The notes under the pieces were generated by a model, which was not told the origin of the DNA, made no database searches, and saw only the letters and a program-made list of their open reading frames with translations. Of a DNA stretch of 64,000 bases, positions 13,060 through 25,100 are shown piece after piece; the stretch's first letter is position 1; every line of letters starts with the position of its first letter. Source of the stretch: Watersipora subatra (taxonomy: Eukaryota > Bryozoa > Gymnolaemata > Cheilostomatida > Watersiporidae); contig NC_088715.1 of assembly GCF_963576615.1 (NCBI RefSeq), forward strand, positions 24,642,499 through 24,706,498, written 5' to 3'. The translations under genes and the position numbers were made by a program.

Positions 13060-14175
13060 ACTAACTCGGATAGATATTGAATATCAGCTTTCATTCACTA
13101 GGTTTCCTTGCTTCGAATGGATTTAGAGTTGACTTCTGCCGATAAACTTGAACCTATCATTTTAACGGGTTGAAGTTGCACTTTATCTATCTTTCCAAAA
13201 CTAGCGATGTACTCCTCAAAACAGAACTTCTTAAAGTGCGCTCGCTCTTTGGTCATTGTAACTGTTTAGTTCACTTTTCGTACACTTGTTGCACTAACTC
13301 AGTACCTGAGAATATTTGTCTTCATATTTTCCTTAATGCTGCCCCTCATATTACAAAACGTCATCACAATTTACTACTTGCTGTACTGTTATTACTTTCA
13401 AAGTCGAAAAAATGACAGTCGCTTTTAGTAAACAAAATCTTTGTCAAAGCCCAAAGAGTTAAGCCTAGGAAAAGTTTGGCACCAGTTCAGTAGGAATCTG
13501 AACAATTGGTAGGGTTAGTTATTTAATGAATAAGGTAATAAAATAAATAGACAGGTAGTTATCCCCTCATTGTCATATGAGTCAAACCATTATTGGCAAT
13601 AATAGTTATAATATACCGGAATTGCAGTGTGATGGAATGCGCTGAGTTTTTAACTTTTACTGGGAAGCGTACCCAGGTATTATCGATCCAAATATATACA
13701 CAACGAGCGTTTTTATGATGTTGAATAGTAGTCCCACTGTAAATAACTTCGCACATATTTAGCAAACTGCAATGTCGACGAATTCATTCTGATTTTTCAG
13801 CTCCGAAGATTTGTAGTGAAAGAAACTGCGAATCCAGTCAAAGCATGGAAACCCAGTAATTATAGTTGGTGTTCCTTAATAAACTAAGTGTTGAATAGCA
13901 TGGGTCCAGAAGAAATAAACAGATCTGATTCTAGAAACTAGTACAGAAATAGATTTAGGAGCAAAGAAACACAAGTGAAATACTCACATTGATCATCGCT
14001 TGTAGTGTTTCAAAGGGTTTGAGGGAAAGTTATATTACTTCACAATAATCTGAGAATTTCACCAGAATAATCTTTTAAAATAGTCATTGGCATCTCCAAT
14101 CCCGTAATAAACATGCAGTGAAGTATGATGACATCTGAGAATTAGAAGTTGTCTACTCAGAGCCTTGAGTGTATC
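13060..14175. other. Unique DNA replacing the AT microsatellite in a module
   Basis: Up to about 13060 the sequence matches 5880, and from about 14175 it matches 6218. The intervening 1.1 kb is unrelated to the AT tract found there in the other modules. Short frames (13170-13415 plus, 13559-13765 minus) show no recognisable product or splice context. I cannot identify this DNA. Confidence 0.6.
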
Positions 14176-14719
14176 GCAGCATCAGGTTATCATGTATGAG
14201 TTATTATTTTTGTAATATTACACTCCATCATGCATTGCTTTATATCACATTATATTATATCATAATACATATGATAAGAGATATTTTGTTAAAGAGAGAA
14301 ACTCAGTAAAGAAGTACCGGTCGTGTATAAACTAGGTTAATATATGATTGCTGAGTACGCTATTCTCTATAGAAGAAAATTCAGTGAACTTGTCATAGAT
14401 CTAAAAAAGCCAGAGTTTTGAAAAGATGACAGCTGTCAACATGTGCTTCCAGGTGTTATTAGCCATTTTAGTTACTGACCAATGATGTAGATTATTTCTT
14501 TGTTTAGTGTTAGGGCATAAAATTTACTAATAAAATGACTCCAAAACACTTTACTTCTGTTCTTTTTAACAAGTAATACATTAGTGTAAGTCAGTCTATG
14601 TGATTTGACTTACCCTAGGATACCTTATCGAAATTAGAATAACTTCTTTCACAATTTTAAAATTCTGAATGCTTAGGTAAACATTACATTTTTTAGTAGT
14701 ACATAGTAAGATAATAAAA

Positions 14720-14998
14720 CATATAAGTTCTTATTATCATGCTCACTGTTACTTGTCAAGTTTTAGGTTTGAAAAATTTTGAAAGAAATTAATAACTTCT
14801 TTTTCCATACTTATAAGATATACTTGATGTAAGTTAGTAATAAGTATTGGTTTACAACCAGCAAAGCTTTCTAAACTATCAACTAAATATCCCTGTCTGG
14901 CTTCACCAAAATACCATAACCACTAGCGATAAAAACAATGAGCGCGTCCCAACCCAAGAGTATAATCCAAGTCTACAGTAATATGCTATTCCTGTTTC
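14720..14998. other. Deletion junctions of a module lacking the membrane-protein gene
   Basis: At about 14718 the sequence jumps from the equivalent of 6770 to the equivalent of 9670, which removes the whole membrane-protein gene. At about 14880 it jumps again, over about 0.9 kb, to just before the ABHD14 terminal exon. This explains why the module at 14999 has the ABHD14 exon but no plus-strand gene. Confidence 0.6.
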
Positions 14999-15181
14999 TC
15001 ACAGCGAGTCCAGAAACTTCTTTAGTTGTTCATGCCAATAGTCTGGGTTGTCGAGATAGCAGGGGTGTCCAGCTTTAGGAATTACACAGAGCTGAGGACT
15101 GCTGGGTAACTTCATAAGCACCCTTTGACTAGCATCTCCGATAGTATGGTCATTCTCTCCTTGGACCACCAGAGCCTTCAA
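14999..15181 (-). CDS. Orphan ABHD14-type terminal exon, copy 3
   Basis: Intact 61-codon exon with the acceptor and TGA stop retained. It has the QGENDHTIGDASQR and AGHPCYLDNP motifs and reads DYWHEQLKKF, making it closest to the functional-looking copy at 22129. It has no upstream exons of its own. Its flanking module has lost the plus-strand membrane-protein gene. Confidence 0.6.
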   Translation of the reverse strand: MKALVVQGENDHTIGDASQRVLMKLPSSPQLCVIPKAGHPCYLDNPDYWHEQLKKFLDSL

Positions 15182-15424
15182 CTAGAGAGCAATTACTAAT
15201 AAAGACCAGTGAAACAATATTTGTCTAAATGTTTGTTGTTTACGAGTCATTTGCATCAATAATTTGATTTTGCAACTAAATTAATGACGCTAAAACGAAC
15301 TTTGGAACTTGGCAGATTGTTTATTACAAACTTTATTATAGAATTAGCATAAAAGTTAAAGGTTCCAACAGCAAATGATGCGTGATTCCTGTGGTAAGTA
15401 TGGTAAGATTACACACATTGTTAA

Positions 15425-16440
15425 ATCCTGATATCTACTAATATCTATGCTAATAAATCCCACTTAGTGATTGTGTCTGTCTGTTAGTCCGTGTGCCCAT
15501 TCTGTGTTTTCACATGTTTGTCCGATTTTGTACAAACTTCACAAGCATATGCTCCGTGACTTTCGTCGAGTCACTAAAAAAGTAATTGCTTTTTAAACTC
15601 ATTGGAAGGTTTCAAAGAGCACGTCTCTTAAACATGGATTATATACTTAAAAATCACTTTTACATGCATCAAGGACTATTGCTGAAGACATGTGTTAGGG
15701 ACAATTGACTTCAATGTGTATACGGATTGTTGCCATGAAACAGGGTAGAAACTTGTGTTGAATATCTACTTGTATTTTTAAGGCTATCCGATAAAAAATG
15801 CAAGAGATTTCAGACAAACCCAGGCTTGCTGCTAGTACATTATAGACATGCAGTTGTCTTTCTAGACAGAATATAACATTCTACCACTTGTACATTGCCA
15901 TGCACTGATGTTATGATAGTCTGTGAATATTCTAGCATTGTATAACAACATGATCAAGTATCTAAGATGTTGTCTAAATTGCTTCTGCAGCAGTCACAAT
16001 CTATTTAAAAATAAATTTTTGTTGTTCTGTAAACAAGTAATAAACACATTGTTCTGCATCAAACACAATTAAAAACATATTTACAAATATTGTTTTTATT
16101 TTTTAGTTAGCGTGTTTTTGGTTTTCAGGTAAATAAATTTATAGAAGCAAAGTTGCAGTTGCTACTATTAGCATGAAAAAAGAAAAAAGCCTCTATAAGT
16201 AATATGCAGTTTGCAAAAGAACACGAGCAGATAAGTCATAACACCTACAAATCACACTAGGGTGTTGCTATGAAACAATCGGCAGAATATGTGAGTTTCT
16301 GTTATATACACATATCCTCGGTGTGGAGCATAAATATAACCATGTCATTAGATAGGATATCATGGGCATTCTTTACAATTTATATATACCCATGAACATA
16401 GAGTTACCATCTACACACAACCTTAAGTGTTATTCAATTG
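15425..16440. repeat. Module repeat R1, copy 4
   Basis: Copy of the ABHD14 intronic repeat adjacent to the 14999 exon. It is nearly identical to 4122-5110 over much of its length. Confidence 0.75.
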
Positions 16441-17239
16441 ACTGGGTAGTAACTCTATGGATGAATTGCAAATGAATGAAAGAAAAGCTCTTTCAGTATT
16501 CACCAACAATGTCTGTCCTACAGATATCATAGCCTTTAAACCTTAATTACTTACAAAGTTATTTCTACAGCTTCTAATGATACACGCGCTGATCCACTGT
16601 CAGCCTCTTGAACACCATCATCGTACTCCAGATTACTGTTTCTCACAATAACCTAGAGCACTATCAATTTAATCTAGGCCGCTGCAAAATTTTACTGGTT
16701 TCAGGTAGTATGATTGGAATCCCTAATGATTCCCAAAGCACCTGGCTGAAACTTGACATGAAAGACAAGATTTTAAACTTCACTATGTTATGATGACAGG
16801 GACACCAACTACCTTCTACCACACTAGTTAGATTTAGTTTTTGAGAAATTAAAATTAGCTTCATTGAGAGAAATAAATAGGCATGAACTCTATTTCCACT
16901 ACTCACCGGAAATTAAACTGTGAGAGGTTATCAAATTACAAACAAAGAACTTTTGATGAGTTCTGAAAACACAGGAACCTGAAATATTTTCTTGAAATCT
17001 TTACTATAATAAGATTGTTGCTCATCCATCTGTCTGAAGCCATAGTTGAGGGTTGAGAAAAAGATTGCATTATGCAGGATTAGAACTTGTTTAGGATAAA
17101 ATACTTATACCCTATACTTACATGTATTGGTTCATGAAACAAAGGTTTGTAACTTATTTGACTTGTTTGCACAATTATTGTAATACATAAGTGGTCATTA
17201 CTGTTGTTAATAGCTTTTGCAGACTAACCAGGGGAAATA

Positions 17240-17267
17240 TTATAGATATATATATATATAATATCTA

Positions 17268-17316
<49 letters not shown>

Positions 17317-17450
17317 TCATGCTACAGACAGTACTGTTTCGGCTATTGAAGCCTTTTCAGTGCAGCTATATATATATATACATATATATACATACATATA
17401 TATATATATTTATATATATATTTATATATATAATATATTATATATATATC
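17240..17450. repeat. AT microsatellite, module 3
   Basis: Interrupted (AT)n tract equivalent to 5900-6220 but about 100 bp shorter. An embedded unique segment (CTCATGCTACAGACAGTACT) is shared with the first tract. Confidence 0.9.
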
Positions 17451-18135
17451 AGGTTGTCATGTTTGAGTTGTTATTTTATTAATATTACACTTCATCACGC
17501 ATTGCTTTATATCGTATTATATTATATCATATTGCATACATGTATGATCAGAAATATTTTGTCATATATAAACATAATATATAGTTAATAATCTAATTAA
17601 TAAAATGTAATATAGTCGGTTAATATATGATTGTTGAGTACGCTATTCTCTATGGTAGAAAATTCAGTGAACTCGTAATAGTTCTAAAAAAGCCAGAGTT
17701 TTGAAAAGACGACAACTGTCAACATGTGCTTACAGGTGTTATTAGCCATTTTAGTCACTGACCAATGACGTAGATTCTTTCTTTGTGTAGTTTTAGGGCA
17801 TAAAGTTTACTAATAAAATAACTCCGAAACACTTTACTTCTGTTCTTTTTAACAAATAATAAATTAGTGTAAGTCAGTCTATGTGACTTGAAGTACTCTA
17901 GGAGACCATATCTAAATTAGAATAACTTCTCTCACAATTTTAAAAATCTGAATGCTTAGGCAAACATTACATCTTTAGTAGTACATAGTAAGATATATCA
18001 CTAGCTACAACACACACAGAGGGAGTGCATGAATTCAAAATTTTCAACAATCAACAATGACGTAATGACTTCGTGCCAACAATCACACGCACTTGATTCT
18101 AGAATACGACAAGCGAGGTGTGTTCGTTCAAAGCT

Positions 18136-20759
18136 ATGACAGATATTCTTTTCTGCCTTTTTCTCTTCGCATTATCCATGCCTATTTCTATCATTACTAT
18201 GGTGGCCAGTGTGATTGGGCAACTTATTTTACTCGGAATCGTCTGCTCTCCCATGCTATTCCTGCTGAGGCGAGTAGACCATTACTAAGGCTTATGCTGG
18301 TTGACTTTGTTAGTAAATATTTTGATATAGCTCAAGTTTTTACAGAAGAATGTAGATTATAGTTGTCCAACTGCAGTACTGTGTGTATCTTATAGGACCT
18401 GAGGCTATTATATCATTTTTCCTTTATGTGCAAAAAACAATAAGTACACAACCTAATATTCCTATCAGTGCATCGAGCAAAACAGAATATTCTAGAATAC
18501 CAAACACTTCTGTAACAGCTCTGATATAATACTGCATAATGTTTTACAACTCTATCATTCACTACATTGTTGATGTCATCAAACAGGAAGTTTATATTAA
18601 GTTATTCTTATCTGATTAATTATATCAGCAGTTTAAGGGTAACATTAGCTATGTCCAATTTGATGCAATATTGAAATCAAACATGAGTGTGCTTGTGATG
18701 GGTTATTTACAGATATAATTATTCTGCTTGTTAGTTGGTTAGTTTATAAGTTTAGATGGTTAACAACCTACTGAATATGTAACTTCAATTGTACCGACAT
18801 ATAAGAAAATGTCTGCCTACATATTGGTACCCAGCATAGGCGAAGCTTTTCTATGAAATCATTTCCGTGATGTCATATCAAAAGGTCATCCTGCTTTAAA
18901 ATATTAGTTATATCTGTTATATGAGATTAAGTGCTAACTTTTCGGTTAAGAAATTAGTAGTATACTGGTTAAGTAACAATAAAATGATAATTTTTAAATA
19001 AATTATAAATGGGATATTGTCAAAACAAAGAGAAGACAACATCTATTTTTTTCCATAGCTAAAATAGCCAGTATAGTTGTGACAATGACCAATTATTTTT
19101 AATGTTATTTAGATACAGTTATGATCAGGAAAAGGAGATTAGACTTTTCAAAAGACAACTCAGTTTGCATCAAGTAGTGTTTCCATCCCCTCCACAAACT
19201 ACAAGGTTCGTGCCTTCATTACCTCCTATTAAAGAGGTCGAAGAGTTTGAAGAGGTCAAGGAGACCATGCAGTTTGAAAGGAGTGACAATGCTGAATGTA
19301 AAGGTGAGAGATATAAAGTTGAGATTTAAATAGAGTAAATAAAAACAGTCTTAGAAAGAAGCAAAGCCAAGTTTCGCCAATGTTTGGTTTGAATCTGGGA
19401 GATTCTTCCCCTAGAGTACTGATAAAGTACAAGTGCTTTTATAAAGCTCTAGTAATCCATCTTTCGTATCCATTTCATCCTAGCTTCTGTTGTCTACGTC
19501 TCTGTTTATACCCCTTACCATGTCCACCTCCATGTCGACATTCACATCTACGCTTATGTCTGTTTCTCTATCTACCTTTGGATCTATTTCTACCAATACA
19601 TCCACAGATAGTTCCATGTCAATGTCTACATCTGGTTTTATGTGTATGTCCATATCCACTTCCATCTTTACATCTATGTCCATGTGTTCATTTATGCCCA
19701 TATCTATGTTGACAACAAGGTCTACATCTACATCTATGGCTATGCATATGTCCCTGTTTATATCGCAGCCTCTGTCCGCATTCATGTCTAACTGTACATC
19801 CACATCTATGTCGGCGTCTAATTCTAAGTCCATGCTGATATCAGTGTCAATTTCCATGTCTACATCAATGTTTATGATTATGCTTTTGTCCTTGTTCAAG
19901 TCTGTGTCCATGTTCATTGTAATATCCACGTTTATGAGCGTCTATGTATCCACGTATGTTCTTATGTCTGAGTTTATGCCTTTGTCCTTGTTTAAGGCTA
20001 TATCTAGTTTCATGTCTATGACAACATCTGTCTAAATCTATGTCAATGCTCATGTGTATGTCTGTGCCTATGTTTGTAACCATGCGCACACTCAAATTCC
20101 CATCGATATCAATGTCTATGTCCCCATCCATGTCTACAGCCGCCGCCATATCCACATCAATGCCCATTCACCCATGCTCATCCTCTTTCCATTCAGATAT
20201 TTTTGGCAAAACCCTTGCCTATGCCTGTGCCCATGCCTATGTCCATGTACAAGCACATGTACTGTAAATTTCTATGTCAATAATAACTTTCATGAGTTGA
20301 AACTATACATTGAATAGTATATGTTTATCTTACTTTGTACTAGTGTTAGTAAAATTATTAACCAGGGTTTATTAATAATAATATGATTTTATCATTATTA
20401 TACTAGTTTACTATTGTGTTACAGTTGATTGTTCCGGTGACAATGTGGACTTTATGGAAAAAGATAGCTGCGAGGAACAAAAAGGAATACATAGTAAGAT
20501 GCTTCTTGACAAAGAGATAACCAGTGAATATCAACTAAGGAGAGTCAAAAGAACAGATCATCTTAATGACCAAGAAGCTGACTCTATCAGTGTAACAGTT
20601 AACACTTATGAGGGCAGCGCTGCCAGTTTTAATCCTACCATAGATCCAGAGAGTGGCTTCTTTGACATTTCAACTACTAATTCTGCTGTGAGGCAGCTAA
20701 AATCGAATAAAAGATGCCGTGGAATTTCATTATTTACTTCTTGTTTTGGTTCAAGATAA
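18136..20759 (+). CDS. Small unrecognised membrane protein, copy C (three exons, GC donor)
   Basis: The exons are 18136-18269, 19113-19303 and 20407-20759, with the same lengths and phases as copy B (225 codons plus TAA). The first donor reads GAG|GCGAGT rather than GAG|GTGAGT: a GC-AG intron or a disabled site. Two Phe to Ser changes fall in the hydrophobic segment (LFALSMPISIITM). The last exon begins TTTACTATTG instead of GTTACTATTG, making the junction codon Val instead of Gly. The tail is more diverged than A is from B, but the frame is kept: EKDSCEEQ, a Ser/Thr-rich middle, KSNKR, and a C-terminus FTSCFGSR. It lies tail-to-tail with ABHD14 copy 1. The function is unknown; this may be the ancestral locus, since it adjoins the complete ABHD14 gene. 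Confidence 0.5.
19490..20270. repeat. Degenerate ATGTCT-type minisatellite, copy 3 (intron 2 of copy C)
   Basis: Full-length equivalent of 8226-8960, located between the 19303 donor and the 20405 acceptor. It is open in several frames on both strands. Copies 1 to 3 differ by point changes and small indels in multiples of three or six. Confidence 0.85.
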
Positions 20760-22128
20760 TGTTAATGTTATTTGAGTTGTTGTTTAAATAATATATATTT
20801 ATTTCATTAAGAATTACTTGTTAAATCATAACTAACAGTTGCTATAGACTTGTAATTATCCCCCTTGACTTAGTCAAATGCGTAACTAGCAAGAGTTATT
20901 ATTGCTGCTGACAGCACTGCTGCTGCATCCTCAAAAACTCACATCATCAGTTCTGAATCATAGTCATCATTACTTGTCAAGTTTTAGGTTTAAAATATTG
21001 AGACAGTGTTTCATATCTTTTTTTATTATACTTATACTTGATATAAGTTAGTAATAAGTAGTGGTTTACAACTAGCAAAGCTTTCTCAACTATCAAAATT
21101 TGTGTTAGTCAAATGACGAACAGACAACTTCTCAGTTTGACAGCATGAGTTTGCTGGAGAACTAGTTTTTCACAGATAATTTGCTAGTCAGGATCAACCA
21201 TTGGTTGGCATTTTAACTTCTCTTTACCAACTACTTTCAGAGTGTTTTGTACAAAATTCTTGAAGATCTTACTTCTTCTACAATTATATATTGGGTTGAT
21301 GGAAAACATTTTACAACATAAAGCAGTTACCACGAAAAAATACAGCAGGAAAGCCATGGCAAGTTAAAACATTTCTAAGATGTATAAAAAAGCAGAATAC
21401 AACAAGTTAAAACAGTTGTTAGTACTACTATGCAAAGGAGACAAGTAAATTTTACAAGTTTCAACTGAACTATTAAAATGGATATACAATGAAATATGCA
21501 TCAAAATTATGTCCTCGGAGTTGACAACTACCGCAGGTGCCACTGACTCCATCAAAGCATTGCATATGGAATGCGTCTCTGAACACATAAATGAAACAAA
21601 TGGTGCCAGCAAATGAAAAGCAATAACTATATTGATCCATGATCCAAATTGAAACAAAAATGCCATAATTGCAAACACATGTTTCATAGGATGAGACAAA
21701 ATGAGCCAAGGTCAGCAAAAGGTGATGACAGCAAAACACATCCATAAATTATTAGTGTTCTGCCTGAAGCTGAAGAGTGAGTTCAACAACTGTTACAGCT
21801 GCAGAATTGTCGAGAATTTCTTTTAAACTGACTAAAAAATTCTTGTTCAAAAAATAGGTTACATCACATTGTTGGCAAGAATATGTTTTCCTCCAAAACA
21901 GTTCAAGTTACACAAAACGATAAAAGATGATGAAATTATATGATTCATAAGAGAGTTATGATATACGATACTGAAATAAAATTTATTTGGACAAGAATGT
22001 AACAACTGTTTGCTGAATATAAATACCGGGCTTTAGCAAAATACCATCACCGCTAACTATAGAAATGATGACAGCGCCCCAACCCAAGAGTCTAACCCAA
22101 GACTACAGTAATATGCTATTCCTTTTTC
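20760..22128. other. Spacer between convergent genes, module 3
   Basis: Diverged version of 1005-2389 and 9468-10852. It contains the 3' ends of both convergent genes and a hydrophobic minus-strand frame (about 21480-21745) homologous to 1769-1954. That frame carries a one-base shift between copies, so I do not call a gene. Confidence 0.55.
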
Positions 22129-25100
22129 TCACAGCGAGTCCAGAAACTTCTTTAGTTGTTCATGCCAAAAGTCTGGGTTGTCGAGATAGCAGGGGTGTCC
22201 AGCTTTAGGAATTACACAGAGCTGAGGACTGCTGGGTAACTTCATAAGCACCCTTTGACTAGCATCTCCGATAGTATGGTCATTCTCTCCTTGGACCACC
22301 AGAGCCTTCAACTAGAGAGCAACTACTAGTGAAGACCAGTGAAACAATATTTGTTTAAATGTTTGTTGTTTACGAGTCAATTACATCAATAATTTAAGTT
22401 TGCAACTAAATTAATGACATTTTTGTACTTGACAAACGGTTTATTATGAATTTTATTAAAGGTTGACTTGCAACAAAATTCACATTACAGTTATTTGATA
22501 TCAAAAGATTCACCATGTCTTACTCTGTTGTGGTGTTGTAGGTGCAAAATATGTGGAAATGTGATTACAAGCTCTTAAAAGCTCAAAAACGAAAAGTTAA
22601 TCGCAGCCACACGAGACCGCCGTAGTTTGGATTCTCTTTCCAAAACAGCTCAAATGTGACGTAGCTGTGGGAGATGGTTTCTGTTTACACTTTCATGCAA
22701 CCTTATTCGTTGAAATATTTTCACAAATATACTTCACCCATTCAATAAAACCCATGTCTATTGTTCTTACGCATCTGTTTTATCGTCATTGTAATGCTGT
22801 CACTTTTAGCACTTATATCTTATAACTTACCGTAAAAAATCGTTTAATTTTTTAACCTTACCTCGAAGGAGTATATATCATTGTTTGATAATCAAGATGA
22901 GCCTGTTGGTCACCTGTGATAATCGAAAAGGGCTGAAAAATTATTTGCGAAGTATTGGTTCACATGATCGGATTACGACCAGACGATTAGACCAAGCCGA
23001 AACAAAACTGGAAAGTAGCGAGCATCTATATTTGATACGGGGTCTGCGGTAAAGCCCAAAGTGTTTGTCATAAATTATTGCTATGATAAGTTTTATATTG
23101 AGCTTTTAATTGGCGTTTCAATTCACGTGAGAACATCACGTGACAAGACAATAACCAAACTGTCGTGACTACGTCAGAGAAATAAACAGATTCCAATCTA
23201 TGGCGGCTTTTCGTTTTTGGGCTTTTAGAGCTTGTAATCACATTTCCACATATTTGGCACCTACAACACAACAGAATAAGACATGGTGAATCTTTTGATA
23301 CCAAATAACTATAATGTGAATTTTGTTGCCAGTCCACCTTTAAACATTTAGTGTAAAAATTAACAGTTGCAACCACAAAACAGTGTGTGTTTGCTGTCGC
23401 CGGTATATTCAGATTACACATATCGTAAAGTTGTGACATCTACAAATGTGTCAAAATAAATCCACCATTTTCATTGTATGTCTGTCTTTAGTCTGCAATA
23501 TCGGATTGCGTTACCAAATTTTTCCAATTTCATTCAAACTTCTGACGCATATGTGCTGTGCCTTCCACAAGGTCGGTAAAATTATTTGGTTTTAAAACTC
23601 ATAAGAAGGTTCCTAACAACCCGCCTCTTAAACATGGATTATATACTCCAAAATCACTTTTACATGCATCAAGGACAATTGCCAAAGACATGTGTTAAGG
23701 ACCAGTGACTTTAATGAATGTGTACAGGATTATTGCTGTGAAAGCAGTGTATCAATTTGTGTTGAAAATCCGAGCGTTTGCTGCCGGCTATCTGACTGAA
23801 AATGCAAAAAATCTCAGACAAACCCAGGCTTGCTGCTAGTAAATTATAGACATGCAATTGCCGTTCTAGACAGAATATAACATTTCACCACCATCACAAA
23901 CTGATGTGATAATAACATGTAAATATTTGAAAGTTGAGGGTCACATTTCAATTTGGGAAACTCACTAACTTGCTGAAGATAGTGTCTAAATTTTCTCTGT
24001 TGCATTTGGTATCTATTTATAATATTTGTTGTTATTTTGACGACCAATAATAAACACCTATGTTCGGCATCAAGTTCAATTAAAAACATATTTATTATTA
24101 GATTATCTAACTGAGCAGATGATGGATGTTTTGTTTGCAAGTAAATGAAGTGAAACTAAAGTAGATAAACTTATGATAGAATAATAACTGCTCAGCTTCT
24201 TTCAACCTAAAAGTTGAGTATTGCTAAATGACACAGTATGTTTGGTAATATCCGCATAAGATGCTCAGCGAGTCAGCTGAACTGTCAAACTCACCCCTTC
24301 GAGTTTACTAAAGGCATCAGAACTATATGATGTTCTGTCGATAACAGGAGCAACAGGAATATACGCCGCCATCTTTTCCCGGTAGGACGGCTCCATGATG
24401 TATGGAATGGCAAACTCGCCTGACTTGGAAGGACTTACAAGTACAAGCCGTGTTAGCCTCAGGCTTTCAACTATCTGCTGGATTAGCTGCGCACGGGCAC
24501 CGTTTTCATCTCCAGTGCCTGCAAGATGTAACTAGTAATAGACAAACAACCCAAGTAAACATCACACTATAGCTTATATACTGTGTCTGTTAGTAACCAC
24601 AGGTAGAGTATCACACTATAGCTTATATACTGTGTCTATTAGTTACAACTTTGACAAAAAGTTTATCGTTATATGATATACTTGTGATAAGGCAATGTTC
24701 TAAATATTTTCAACCAAAAGTTTGAATGATGATTGGGCAACTACCATTTGTAGACTAAAAACACTTACAATGTAAACTGTGAATTCTCGCTAACGTCAAA
24801 AAATGTTCAATAAAAAGCCTAGCTAACCATATCGATAAACTCTGGTAAGCCCATCCGACCAGTGAGAGGATTCCTAGCCCAAACAGACAACTCCAAAACC
24901 ACTAGTTGAAGATGAATTTGCCCAAAACTTTAGTAGATTTTATCAAAACGTACTAATATCTTTCTTTCATTTGCGATTGTTTTTGATGTTTGAGGTCATC
25001 TGAATGCCAGGATGTTTTAAATTTAAAACCGGCTACACTTGATCGTGGTTAAAATGCTCAGATGAAAAATACGACTCCAAAAATCACGTCAGTAGTCATG

